DNA from: Arenibacter aquaticus
GTDB lineage: Bacteria > Bacteroidota > Bacteroidia > Flavobacteriales > Flavobacteriaceae
Direction: 5' to 3'
Assembly: GCF_003957295.1 (NCBI RefSeq)
Contig: NZ_RQPJ01000014.1
Coordinates: 8,060-72,059, forward strand
Length of the DNA stretch: 64,000 nt
This document shows, piece after piece, positions 22,269-30,913 of this stretch; within the stretch, counting starts at the first letter, position 1, and each line of letters opens with the position of its first letter. Position numbers and translations under genes: made by a program. The notes under the pieces are model-generated. The model was not told the DNA's origin and searched no databases. It worked only from the letters and a program-made list of their open reading frames with translations.

Positions 22269-23692
22269 TTTTTAACTTTTCTAAAGAAGCGTATATACAT
22301 AACAAAAAGTGAATAGCCCATAAAGACACTACCAATGATCAATAGCAGGGAACTATATTCTAAAAAGAGATCACTATATCCCTTTACCGCATTGGCACGG
22401 ACCCAATAATAAAACCCCAATGCAACCAAAAACAAGGCACTTAACAACCCTGCTATGGCGATTTTTTTACGCATGGGAACAAAATATCTCCTTCTAAAAT
22501 TCCACAACAATTGAACCAGTATTAACCAAAAAAACCAAGACAGAACCTGATACAAATTAAGGGTCCTAAAGTAATTTATCAATGTTATAAACGGACTAAA
22601 TACAAGATTTGAACTATCATAATATGGCCGGTCATTATACATCAATACCTTTACTTTATCCTGATCCCTTGCCCGAAGCACCTCAAGAATAGCATTCTCC
22701 CTTGAAACAAGATCCATTTTATCCCAATTAGGTATGGTAAAGGCGTTCCAAATGGCACAGGCACGACCATATCCATGGAAATCCAACCCTCCTACCATAA
22801 GTAGGTTGTGGTCCTCGCAATACTCCTTTAGTTCGCGGAACAACTCTCGATCATAATATAACTCCTTGCCTACATTTTCTATTTCAAAGCCATCTACCCC
22901 AAGGTCTTTATAGAACTCTTTTGCCTTACCTTTTCCATCAAACCAATGATTTACCAGCACTGCACCTCCATATTTATGCACCAAGTTTACTATCACGGAA
23001 TCAGGTTTGCCCTTGGTTTCAAATGTACCCTTGAGTCCCAAAAGACTCATATGGTTAGATCCTGAATGCTCCTGACCTACCAAAATCAAGGGTTCTGGAG
23101 GCAACTCCCTTCTTCTTTGCCTCTGCGAAAATTCCAAAGTCTTGGCATAGTTGGCGTGATCTGTTATGAAAAAGGCATCAAAACCATTTCTCCTATGCCA
23201 TTGCCACATTTTTTCCTGGGACATTAAGCCGTCATGACTAAACTCGGTATGGGCATGGGTAGTAACCAACACCTCGTTGTCCGTATTATTAACAATGGTA
23301 TTATTGGGCAATGGAAGAAAGAGAATAACCACAAAAATGGCGAAACAAATACCAATCAACAAAGGCAGGTTACCTAAAAACAATAAGACCCTCCTACTTC
23401 TCTGCCCATCAGAAATAGTGCTACGTACCTTATAAAGACCATACAGTACATAAAATGTCACTATCCATCCTAGGGCAATGGGTAATTCCTGTAATGGGTA
23501 AAGGGAGCGGTTCAAATACAATAACACTCCCAACACAGGTTCAAAAATGACTCTAACAATAGATATCTGTACCCCGTAGCCGGGAACAGACTCCAAGGTG
23601 AGGGCATTAATTATATGTACTGGATATTGAAATATAGTCGCTAAGATTGCGATTACCGCTAAAGGAAGCACAACAATATATTTTTTAACCAT
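22265..23692 (-). CDS. Integral membrane protein with PHP phosphoesterase domain
   Basis: 475 residues: four membrane segments in the first 130 residues, a PHP metallo-hydrolase domain at about 140-365, then three more membrane segments. Metal-site motifs are THAHTEFSHDG (His146, His148, His153), ITDHANY near 176, and later HWFDG and GGLDFHG. The arrangement resembles CehA/McbA-like PHP hydrolases but embedded between membrane bundles, which is uncommon. Coupled by a four-base overlap to the GH31 gene. It may act on phosphorylated or lipid-linked sugars at the membrane; this is inference. Confidence 0.78.
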   Translation of the reverse strand: MVKKYIVVLPLAVIAILATIFQYPVHIINALTLESVPGYGVQISIVRVIFEPVLGVLLYLNRSLYPLQELPIALGWIVTFYVLYGLYKVRSTISDGQRSRRVLLFLGNLPLLIGICFAIFVVILFLPLPNNTIVNNTDNEVLVTTHAHTEFSHDGLMSQEKMWQWHRRNGFDAFFITDHANYAKTLEFSQRQRRRELPPEPLILVGQEHSGSNHMSLLGLKGTFETKGKPDSVIVNLVHKYGGAVLVNHWFDGKGKAKEFYKDLGVDGFEIENVGKELYYDRELFRELKEYCEDHNLLMVGGLDFHGYGRACAIWNAFTIPNWDKMDLVSRENAILEVLRARDQDKVKVLMYNDRPYYDSSNLVFSPFITLINYFRTLNLYQVLSWFFWLILVQLLWNFRRRYFVPMRKKIAIAGLLSALFLVALGFYYWVRANAVKGYSDLFLEYSSLLLIIGSVFMGYSLFVMYIRFFRKVKK

Positions 23693-23928
23693 ATCTCAAA
23701 AAATCCTTAAATCTTGACCTTATTAAGTATGGCTACCAAGCCTACACTTCAACCTAGGCCTTTTTGCTCGGGCAACTGTAGGCAACTTGCCAGTAGATAA
23801 ATAATATCAAAATAGACCTGCCTCCAAAAAACAAATACAAAATAGCCCATTATACAACTCAATAGTAACCTATTTTCTTGAAACCGGAAAACTCTACATT
23901 CCGTAAACTATGGTCTGTATATACTGTA

Positions 23929-24852
23929 CTAATGTGCGGACTTATATTCGTTCTTATAGTTAAACTGCTCAATATGCTCCTTTATCTGGGACTGCTTGTC
24001 TTCACTAAACCGGGACAGTGGCTCAGCGCTATAATCTTGACAAATACCCATGGCCATCAATGCAGATTTAATACCCTTAATATGTCTAGATGAATATTGC
24101 CCTACTTCATAAATAGTGCTATGCACTTTTAAAACCTTATCTCGCAGCAATTTAACTTCTTCCAAGTCGTTACGCAATGCTGCATCGTATAAGTCTACAA
24201 ACAATCGCGGGAAAAAGTTGGCACCCCCCGCCACTGCTCCATGCCCGCCATACATAATAGTCTCTGGCAAAAACAGTTCGGCCCCTGCAATAACGGAAAA
24301 CAGGGGATCTCCCTTAAATTCCTCGATCAATTGGTACAAATAACTTAAGTCACCGGAACTATCCTTAATCCCTATGGCTCCTAATTTCTTGGCTTTTATT
24401 ACCACGTCTAAAGATAAATGGAGTTTGGTACAACTTGGCATATTGTACAGCATAAAAGGCAAGGACAAGGCTGGCACTACCCTTTCCAGATAGTCGCCCA
24501 TTTCCTTTTGTGAAATAGGTAAATAATAAGGCGGAGCCACCACTAGCGCATCGGCGCCAGCACTTTTTGCATGGTTGGCAATTTTCAAAGTACCCGTTTC
24601 AGAGGTATCGGTAACACCCACCAAGACCGGAACTCTACCAGCTACTATCTGGCAAGTTGCCGTAATAAGCTCTTTACGCACCTTATAGCTTAAACTAGGG
24701 CCTTCCCCCGTGGTTCCCAAGATAAAAATCCCATGCACCCCGCCACCGATCAAATGTTTCAGCAATTTTTCCAAACCTAGATGGTCCAATTCCTTATTTT
24801 CCAATAATGGGGTAATCATGGGCGGTATAATTCCTTTTAACGGTAGTTTCAT
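23929..24852 (-). CDS. DHDPS/N-acetylneuraminate lyase family aldolase
   Basis: 307 residues, a (beta/alpha)8 class I aldolase. The Schiff-base lysine is Lys163 in GAIGIKDSSG, the proton-relay Tyr136 is in LYNMPSCT, and the substrate carboxylate loop is GTTGEG (46-51). Members cleave or form 2-keto acids: NanA splits sialic acid, KDG aldolases act on uronate products, DapA makes dihydrodipicolinate. The setting beside an AraC-type regulator and a catabolic locus favours a catabolic lyase over lysine biosynthesis. It is cytoplasmic, with no signal. Confidence 0.85.
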   Translation of the reverse strand: MKLPLKGIIPPMITPLLENKELDHLGLEKLLKHLIGGGVHGIFILGTTGEGPSLSYKVRKELITATCQIVAGRVPVLVGVTDTSETGTLKIANHAKSAGADALVVAPPYYLPISQKEMGDYLERVVPALSLPFMLYNMPSCTKLHLSLDVVIKAKKLGAIGIKDSSGDLSYLYQLIEEFKGDPLFSVIAGAELFLPETIMYGGHGAVAGGANFFPRLFVDLYDAALRNDLEEVKLLRDKVLKVHSTIYEVGQYSSRHIKGIKSALMAMGICQDYSAEPLSRFSEDKQSQIKEHIEQFNYKNEYKSAH

Positions 24853-25135
24853 CTTTGCCTATTATTTAGATTAATATTCATAAGACCTACCCCAAAAGAC
24901 ATAGTAGTGTAATTATGGACTTCATAAATGTTGGTTTTAAGGGTTGGTTAATTAACTTATGTGGCGCCAATAAATATACTATTGGACAACATGAAATATT
25001 TGAGTAGCTGCTCTAACAAATTAAACCCAATTAAAAATTCCCTACCACTATAATATTGTTTTAATTACATTATATTTTAACCTTATTTCCTAATAAATTA
25101 ATTATATTAGTCCAAGATTGTCAATATAACAACTT
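24853..25135. promoter_or_regulatory. Divergent control region of aldolase and AraC genes
   Basis: 283 AT-rich bases between divergently transcribed genes. The clearest element is the perfect 10-bp palindrome GTTAATTAAC at 24947-24956. I find no exact TAnnTTTG box for either gene. Confidence 0.45.
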
Positions 25136-25984
25136 ATGGAATTTATTTTTGAAAAGATATTTGTCCCCAACAAGCATTCGTTTATATCTAGAAAACTACC
25201 CTTGGCCTCCGATGCCAGAATTCATTCCCACAAAAATTTTGAGTTGAATTTCATCACCTCGGGATCGGGTAGGAGAATAGTTGGGGACAACATCTCTGGT
25301 TTTGACACGGGGGATCTGGTCTTATTGGGTCCCAATTTGCCACATTGTTGGGAAGCCTTGGATTATGACAATGGTATGGACCCCTTTTGCATTGTCACCC
25401 ATTTTTCCGAGGACATTATAAATTCTGATTTTTTTAAAATGCCTGAATTGGAGAAAGTGGTAGATTTATTGAAGCAGTCCAGTACAGGGCTCCGCTTTAA
25501 ATTGGGAGATGACAGGCACATTAGAAAATGTCTGGAAAAGATGACTCAATTACAGGGCTTGGAATACTATATAGAAATGCTAAAGATCTTCAATTTTCTC
25601 CTTCAAATTGAAGACAGGGAAAATTTGTCCAATCCGCACAACAATTCAGCCGTATTCGCTAAAAATTTGGACAAAATAAACAAGGTGTACGAATATGTTT
25701 TTCAAAACATACAGGAAGGTGTAAAACTAGAGGAAGCCGCTGCTGTATTGAATATGGCCCCCAGTTCATTTTGTCGATATTTCAAGAAAAAAACCAAACT
25801 CACTTTTATGGAGTATGTAAAAAGTGTAAGAGTGGGCATAGCTGCCAAATTACTGGCAGAAACCGATAAGCAGATAACCCAAATTTGCTTTGAGAGCGGC
25901 TATAACAACCTTGCTAACTTTAACCATTACTTTAAACATATTATGGGCAAGACACCTTCGGAATACAGAAAGACCTTTAGGTAG
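25136..25984 (+). CDS. AraC-family transcriptional regulator
   Basis: 282 residues: an N-terminal cupin-like effector domain (HSHKNFELNFITSGSG, then GDLVLLGPNLPHCW) and a C-terminal double helix-turn-helix from about 190. The HTH is seen as VKLEEAAAVLNMAPSSFCRY and ITQICFESGYNNLANFNHYF, with the family signature continuing KTPSEYRKTF. The cupin suggests it senses a small sugar-like ligand. Divergent from the aldolase gene, it is the likely local regulator of this locus. It converges with the next minus-strand gene, overlapping by 8 bp. Confidence 0.92.
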   Translation: MEFIFEKIFVPNKHSFISRKLPLASDARIHSHKNFELNFITSGSGRRIVGDNISGFDTGDLVLLGPNLPHCWEALDYDNGMDPFCIVTHFSEDIINSDFFKMPELEKVVDLLKQSSTGLRFKLGDDRHIRKCLEKMTQLQGLEYYIEMLKIFNFLLQIEDRENLSNPHNNSAVFAKNLDKINKVYEYVFQNIQEGVKLEEAAAVLNMAPSSFCRYFKKKTKLTFMEYVKSVRVGIAAKLLAETDKQITQICFESGYNNLANFNHYFKHIMGKTPSEYRKTFR

Positions 25985-26654
25985 CTTTAGGATTGGCTAC
26001 AGCGGGCTGTTTACCTCTCCCCAATCCATTTGCAAAGAATCCCAAAAGAACCACAACAAACGAAATTAAACTTATTGGAGGCAGTCTGCCTTGCCATTTA
26101 GAAGGGGTAAACCAACCGCTGTATCCCATAAAAAAAAGATGCACCCCCATCATAAATAGCAGCCCAAGCAAAAAAGTTTTTGACGTAATAATCTTGATCA
26201 ACACCTCTTTCCCCTTGGTACGGTTTCCAAAACACCAATGATATAGCCCTAAAACCATAAAGCTGCCCATACCCGCTAGCAAACTAAAGTTGCCTATAAC
26301 TGAAAGACTGTTATCCCCAGCAAAAAATTTTGGATAATATTGGGGATTGAATATCAAAAAGCTAAGTAGAACATGAAAAATGGTCAACAGCAATCCCACT
26401 ATCCCCATAATCTTTCTACTTTCCTTGCCCAAATTTAAATTGGCAATCCCCAAATTGTTTATAGGCCTAATAGAAAAACTAAGGGTAAGTAAAATGACGC
26501 CTGCCAAGGAAACTCCTTTATTAAAAATAAATATTGGCAAATCTTTCCAAGGTACGGTTCCCACCACATTATATCTAAGAATTGCATAACCAATTGATGT
26601 TATCAGTATTGGCCATATAATCTTAATGCACATTCTCTTTTCGCTGCCGCTCAT
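25977..26654 (-). CDS. Six-helix membrane protein, function unknown
   Basis: 225 residues with about six hydrophobic helices. Helices three, four and five each carry a His (TIFHVLLSF, GLYHWCF, GVHLFFMGY), a layout reminiscent of cytochrome b/ferric-reductase-like membrane domains, but I cannot confirm haem binding. It is the last gene of the minus-strand SusCD operon, 17 bp after another membrane protein. Its 3' end overlaps the AraC gene by 8 bp on the opposite strand. Confidence 0.75.
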   Translation of the reverse strand: MSGSEKRMCIKIIWPILITSIGYAILRYNVVGTVPWKDLPIFIFNKGVSLAGVILLTLSFSIRPINNLGIANLNLGKESRKIMGIVGLLLTIFHVLLSFLIFNPQYYPKFFAGDNSLSVIGNFSLLAGMGSFMVLGLYHWCFGNRTKGKEVLIKIITSKTFLLGLLFMMGVHLFFMGYSGWFTPSKWQGRLPPISLISFVVVLLGFFANGLGRGKQPAVANPKAT

Positions 26655-26671
26655 ACGTATTCTCTAAATTT

Positions 26672-27943
26672 TTAACCTATAGGAAATCTATTTCTATCAC
26701 CCATGTCGCCATGTACATTTATAGCTATCACCGCCCAAATGGCGATTACCAAAAGTACAATGATTAAGTAAAAAAGCCATTTTTTTAGGTCTATCTTATC
26801 AACTTCTCCAAATGAAAAGTGGAATCTCTTGGATCGTATCAAGACCAAGATCATTAATATATTCAGAACATAAAGATGATGGTTAAGATGCATTTCTCCC
26901 CCAAAAATCCCGGTTACAGCATAGCTCATAAAGGTATATGCTATGAACATGGTAAAAAATGTAACCAAAACATCCTTTTGCGAGAATTCTTGTTTTTTGA
27001 ATTTCCAAAAGATAGATACGACCATTACCAACAAAACCAATAATACCATTAAAGTGCTTGTAGAGGCAACGGATTCTATATTTGGCAAACTCTCCAAACG
27101 TCTGGCAATATGGGCAGAAGTCAATGATTCCCTGTAAACGATCAATGGAATAAAGAGTACCACTATCAACAGGGCAGACCAATTTTCCCATTTTTTGGCA
27201 CTAGGAATTTCTTTTGGCCATTTGGAACTAAAAACCCCATAGGCCATACCCCATCCACCAAAGAAACCAATACTGTATTCCATAATGTTCCACGTATTGA
27301 ACGGAATGTGCCAGGTATTGCCCAAAACGTGTAAAAAATTACCAAAACTAAAACCAATACCCCCGCCCAGCATGGCATAAAAAGCTACACGGATGGCAGA
27401 ATTCCTTTTTTCCCTGGCCATATACCATAACATGGCCAAGCCGGCCCCCAAACAAACTGCCCAGGCTTCGGACCGCGGGGGCGTCATTTTAAAACCGATC
27501 TGCTCTATTAGAAAATAGTAACTTATAAGCCCACCTACGGCCATCTCAGACAACAAAGCGCCCCATCTCACTTTGTTTTCCTTGGTAGAATCCAAGGTAA
27601 GTCCTACTAGTCCACCTCCCAAAAGCCCAAACAAACCGCCAATAACAAACAACATTGCCAGTCCATAGTAAGCATTGATAAAATTATCGGCAAAGCCATA
27701 GCCCACTACCTTTCCATAACTTATCATCCCTCCGGCACCCCATCCAACAGCCGATGCCAGGGCAATCAGCATCATTTTATTGTACCAGTCTTTTCTTCCC
27801 GAAACCAATACTAGTGCCAAGCCTCCAATAGCTCCGGCCCAAGCTGCTCCCTGTTCATGCCCAAATTGCCCCCGGATCGCCCAAGCGGTTGCTAGAGCCA
27901 TGGCTACGATTAACAATTGTTTCCCCATATTAGTAGATTTCAT
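26672..27943 (-). CDS. Polytopic membrane protein, function unknown
   Basis: 423 residues with roughly eleven or twelve membrane segments and many Gly-rich helices (AWAGAIGGLALVLVSG, GLFGLLGGGLVGL, MLGGGIGFSFGNFLHVLG). The start MKSTNMGKQLLIVAMALATAWAIRG has no cleavable signal. Residues Arg, His and Glu lie near the first helix (RGQFGHEQGA). I do not recognise the family; it could be a transporter or a membrane-embedded enzyme. It follows the phosphoesterase gene by 14 bp and precedes the other membrane gene by 17 bp, so all three are probably co-transcribed. Confidence 0.78.
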   Translation of the reverse strand: MKSTNMGKQLLIVAMALATAWAIRGQFGHEQGAAWAGAIGGLALVLVSGRKDWYNKMMLIALASAVGWGAGGMISYGKVVGYGFADNFINAYYGLAMLFVIGGLFGLLGGGLVGLTLDSTKENKVRWGALLSEMAVGGLISYYFLIEQIGFKMTPPRSEAWAVCLGAGLAMLWYMAREKRNSAIRVAFYAMLGGGIGFSFGNFLHVLGNTWHIPFNTWNIMEYSIGFFGGWGMAYGVFSSKWPKEIPSAKKWENWSALLIVVLFIPLIVYRESLTSAHIARRLESLPNIESVASTSTLMVLLVLLVMVVSIFWKFKKQEFSQKDVLVTFFTMFIAYTFMSYAVTGIFGGEMHLNHHLYVLNILMILVLIRSKRFHFSFGEVDKIDLKKWLFYLIIVLLVIAIWAVIAINVHGDMGDRNRFPIG

Positions 27944-27957
27944 GGCCGTAGTACTAG

Positions 27958-29079
27958 TTATTTCCTTCTTTTTATCTCAATGGTCTCTATCTCGTTGCCA
28001 TTTATATCCGTCACATATAGGAAGGCATTTTTCTTGTTTATCTGTACATTGACAAAATGTTCTATTTTACTGGATTTTTTGGTTTCAGGAAGTTCTACCT
28101 CAATATCGTATAGTGGGGCCCCAGCTCCAGCCGAGGTTATATAATGTACTCCGTTCTTGGTGGCCCTGTGATAATGATGGTCGTGTCCGTTTAAAAAGAC
28201 CTGTACCTTATGCCTTTCAAAAATATCACCCCAAAATTTTCGGGTTTCCTCGGCCTCGGCCATCCTATTTTTCATGGCACTATATAGCGGTTTATGCTGA
28301 AAAATAAAGACAAAGCCGGCTTCTTTATTTAATTCCAAAACCTGCTCCAGCCATTTCTTCTGGGTAGTAAAATATTCGGAGAAGGCATCTCTCCAAAAGG
28401 CATCACTATTTTTATCCGAAACAAATTCTGGTTGCGAAATTTGTTTGCCCTCGCTGTCTAAAACAATAAATAGGGCATCGCCAACCGTGAAGTAATAGTA
28501 TTTTTCATTGTTGGGCAGGTCAAATAAGTCGTAATAGTAGGGAGAATCCTTTTCATGATTACCCAAAACAGGATAATATGGGGTATTCTTCATGAATTCC
28601 TTGTTTACCTCAAAAAAGGCTTCCCAATCACTAATAGACCGACCATTGGCTACCAAATCGCCCGAATTAATGATAAACCTTGGGTTGGTTTCCATAATCT
28701 TGGCCACTATTTTAGCGTGTACATCGTGTCTATTTCTAGAATCACCGGTCACGGCAAAATTAAAGGGTATAGCCTCGTCCGGGTAGGTGGTCAGGGTGCC
28801 TTTGCCCTCATCACTACCGTCATTAAGCACGTCATAGTTGTAAGTAGTATTGGGCTCCAATTCTCCCAAATGTATCTTATGGTGTTTATACTCCCCTATG
28901 GTTTTAACATTCCCCTCTTGATCGGTGATGGTAGGTGTACTTTCCAAGGTAGACCAGCATATGGTAGCATCCTTGGTTCCCATTTGCTGAATATAAGGTC
29001 CGAAGGCAATTTTTTGCTTTTCTTGTGCTACAACAATAGCAGTGGTACTTAAGAGTAATAAAAACAGTAATTTCTGCAT
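27958..29079 (-). CDS. Secreted calcineurin-like metallophosphoesterase
   Basis: 373 residues. A signal peptide (ending IVVAQ) leads into a short fibronectin-like N-terminal part (ATICWSTLESTPTI, then LGELEPNTTYNYDV) and a metallophosphatase core, the layout of purple acid phosphatase-like enzymes. Metal motifs are TGDSRNR, NSGDLVANG, LGNHEKD and NGHDHHYH. It probably removes phosphate from a sugar or lipid headgroup in the periplasm. Its position, 160 bp after SusD and with two membrane genes tightly downstream, ties it to the glycan locus. Confidence 0.88.
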   Translation of the reverse strand: MQKLLFLLLLSTTAIVVAQEKQKIAFGPYIQQMGTKDATICWSTLESTPTITDQEGNVKTIGEYKHHKIHLGELEPNTTYNYDVLNDGSDEGKGTLTTYPDEAIPFNFAVTGDSRNRHDVHAKIVAKIMETNPRFIINSGDLVANGRSISDWEAFFEVNKEFMKNTPYYPVLGNHEKDSPYYYDLFDLPNNEKYYYFTVGDALFIVLDSEGKQISQPEFVSDKNSDAFWRDAFSEYFTTQKKWLEQVLELNKEAGFVFIFQHKPLYSAMKNRMAEAEETRKFWGDIFERHKVQVFLNGHDHHYHRATKNGVHYITSAGAGAPLYDIEVELPETKKSSKIEHFVNVQINKKNAFLYVTDINGNEIETIEIKRRK

Positions 29080-29173
29080 AATTTAGAATTAATTGAATTG
29101 GGTAAACGTATTTTTTTGTGTTGCTTATTTGTGCTTCTAAAAAGATTTCTGGAGAATGAATTAATGGGGCAGC

Positions 29174-29202
29174 AAAAAGAGGCAATTCTTATCGAACGCC
29201 TC
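29174..29202 (-). terminator. Hairpin with T-run between susD-like and phosphoesterase genes
   Basis: On the minus strand GAGGCGTTC pairs with GAATTGCCTC (one bulge, one G-U pair) around a five-base loop and is followed by five T. It could partly terminate transcription after SusC/SusD and lower expression of the three downstream genes. Confidence 0.55.
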
Positions 29203-29239
29203 CTTTAAATAGCTGCAAACTAACTCAAATAAAATATTA

Positions 29240-30895
29240 TTAATAGGGTTTTCCCGTGCCCTGTAACAACCACATTTTAGACCAGGCACTATTATTACTT
29301 ACATCCTCACCTTTATATGGAGTGGTCTCCAATTTTTGAATGGCCGCCTCGGCATTGGCTGAATTGTTATCTATCTCATCTATATGGTAATAGAACCGCA
29401 ATGGCAAGGCATCACGTTTTGATGACGGACCTGTTTGTAAATCTGGGAGACCGGTCCTTCTATAGTCGAACCAAGCTTCGGTAGCTGCCGTCCAGCTGGC
29501 TATCCATTTTTGCTCTATAATATCTTCCAATCCACCGTAGGCTGCTCCAGCTATATAATCGTTATAATCATCTCCAACACCCCAGGTTTCCAATGATTGC
29601 TTTACACCTTCGTTATAATGGCCCTCAGGATCTCCGGATACCCACCCCTTGAGTGCTGCTTCAGCCAAAATAAAATGTACCTCAGCAGCGGATAGTAAAC
29701 GCGCCTTTAATAAAGGACCACTAGCGGCTTTATAAATATCATTTAACTGGGAAACATGGGGATTATATATACCCTGTGAAGCGTCTTCTTTTAAATTATA
29801 TGCCGGACCAAATGCAATGGCCGTTGGCAGCCCCACATATTCCTTATCAAAATCTACCGGCACTCCCAATAGATCCAAGTGGTCATCAACCAATTTTTGG
29901 CCTACATAACGCTCCCCATCCCTAACTTCATCGGTATCCTCGGGTTCTCCTTCCGCCAATACCAAGGGTACTCCAACCTTATTGGCCCAAACCCCTAACC
30001 TTGGATCATCCAATTCCTGCAAGGCATCTACAAGGGTTTTGGCCATTTTAATTCTAAAATAGGAGCCACTGGGACTTTCATCCAATACGGTATTAGTGGG
30101 CCAAGAATCGCTTGAGGTATTACCAACATAAGATAAGGCCGCATCGTCCTCGGTATTCAAAATAAGAGGGTATTGGCCAGAATTGGAAGCTATTCTTCTT
30201 ATTCCCTCTTCCGCAATGCCTGGTTCTTTTTCTGACAATCTCATATAATAACGCAAGGCAAGGGAATTGGCAAATTTCCTCCATTTGGAAACATCCCCGC
30301 CATACAGCACATCTTGATCTTGTTGAATACTAAAGTAATCACCTTGGTTTTTTGACAATAGCGTGTTAGCCCTGCCCAAATCACTCAAAATACCTAAATA
30401 GATATCTCTTTGATCATCAAAGGCAGCATCAAAATATTCGGGTCCCTCATCTCCTCTTAAGGCTTCGGAATAGGGTGCATCGCCCCAAAGATCGGTAATC
30501 ATCCCGAACAAGTAGGCTTTCATTACCAATCCTACCCCAATATGGAACTCCAAATTATCGGTTTCCGCCTTTTCAATAAGCGTTTTATTGTTGGTCAATA
30601 AACTGTAATAGCCATTCCAACTATGGGAACGATTATTCCAGTCATAGGCATTATGTCCACTGGACCAGCCGTCTTTTTGTGTATGTTGCATTACACCAGC
30701 CATGTCTCCAAATCCAAGGCCAACAACATTTTTGGCAGTTCCAGAAATCAACGTCCCTACCAAAAGGTTGGGATCTACATTTTCTGAGCCTATTTTATTG
30801 GGGTTATCATTTAGGTCCTCAAGCCCATGGCAAGAGATTAAGATGCTGACCCCCAACATCAATACGCCAATTTTATTTATTGTTTGATATATCAT
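29240..30895 (-). CDS. SusD/RagB-family outer-membrane lipoprotein
   Basis: 551 residues; lipobox at ILISC followed by HGLEDLNDNPNK, a start typical of the SusD-like_2 subfamily. TPR-like helical sequence follows, including LMKAYLFGMITDLWGDAPYSEAL, where substrate-capture loops lie. It forms the surface lid of the SusC porin and binds the nutrient. It sits 18 bp after the SusC gene in the same operon. Sequence alone does not tell the ligand. Confidence 0.94.
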   Translation of the reverse strand: MIYQTINKIGVLMLGVSILISCHGLEDLNDNPNKIGSENVDPNLLVGTLISGTAKNVVGLGFGDMAGVMQHTQKDGWSSGHNAYDWNNRSHSWNGYYSLLTNNKTLIEKAETDNLEFHIGVGLVMKAYLFGMITDLWGDAPYSEALRGDEGPEYFDAAFDDQRDIYLGILSDLGRANTLLSKNQGDYFSIQQDQDVLYGGDVSKWRKFANSLALRYYMRLSEKEPGIAEEGIRRIASNSGQYPLILNTEDDAALSYVGNTSSDSWPTNTVLDESPSGSYFRIKMAKTLVDALQELDDPRLGVWANKVGVPLVLAEGEPEDTDEVRDGERYVGQKLVDDHLDLLGVPVDFDKEYVGLPTAIAFGPAYNLKEDASQGIYNPHVSQLNDIYKAASGPLLKARLLSAAEVHFILAEAALKGWVSGDPEGHYNEGVKQSLETWGVGDDYNDYIAGAAYGGLEDIIEQKWIASWTAATEAWFDYRRTGLPDLQTGPSSKRDALPLRFYYHIDEIDNNSANAEAAIQKLETTPYKGEDVSNNSAWSKMWLLQGTGKPY

Positions 30896-30913
30896 GATCG
30901 TAGTTTTTGTTAA

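Noticed and set aside
23929-24852. Calling this gene dapA
   Set aside because: The fold is shared by many 2-keto acid aldolases; the catabolic setting argues against lysine biosynthesis.
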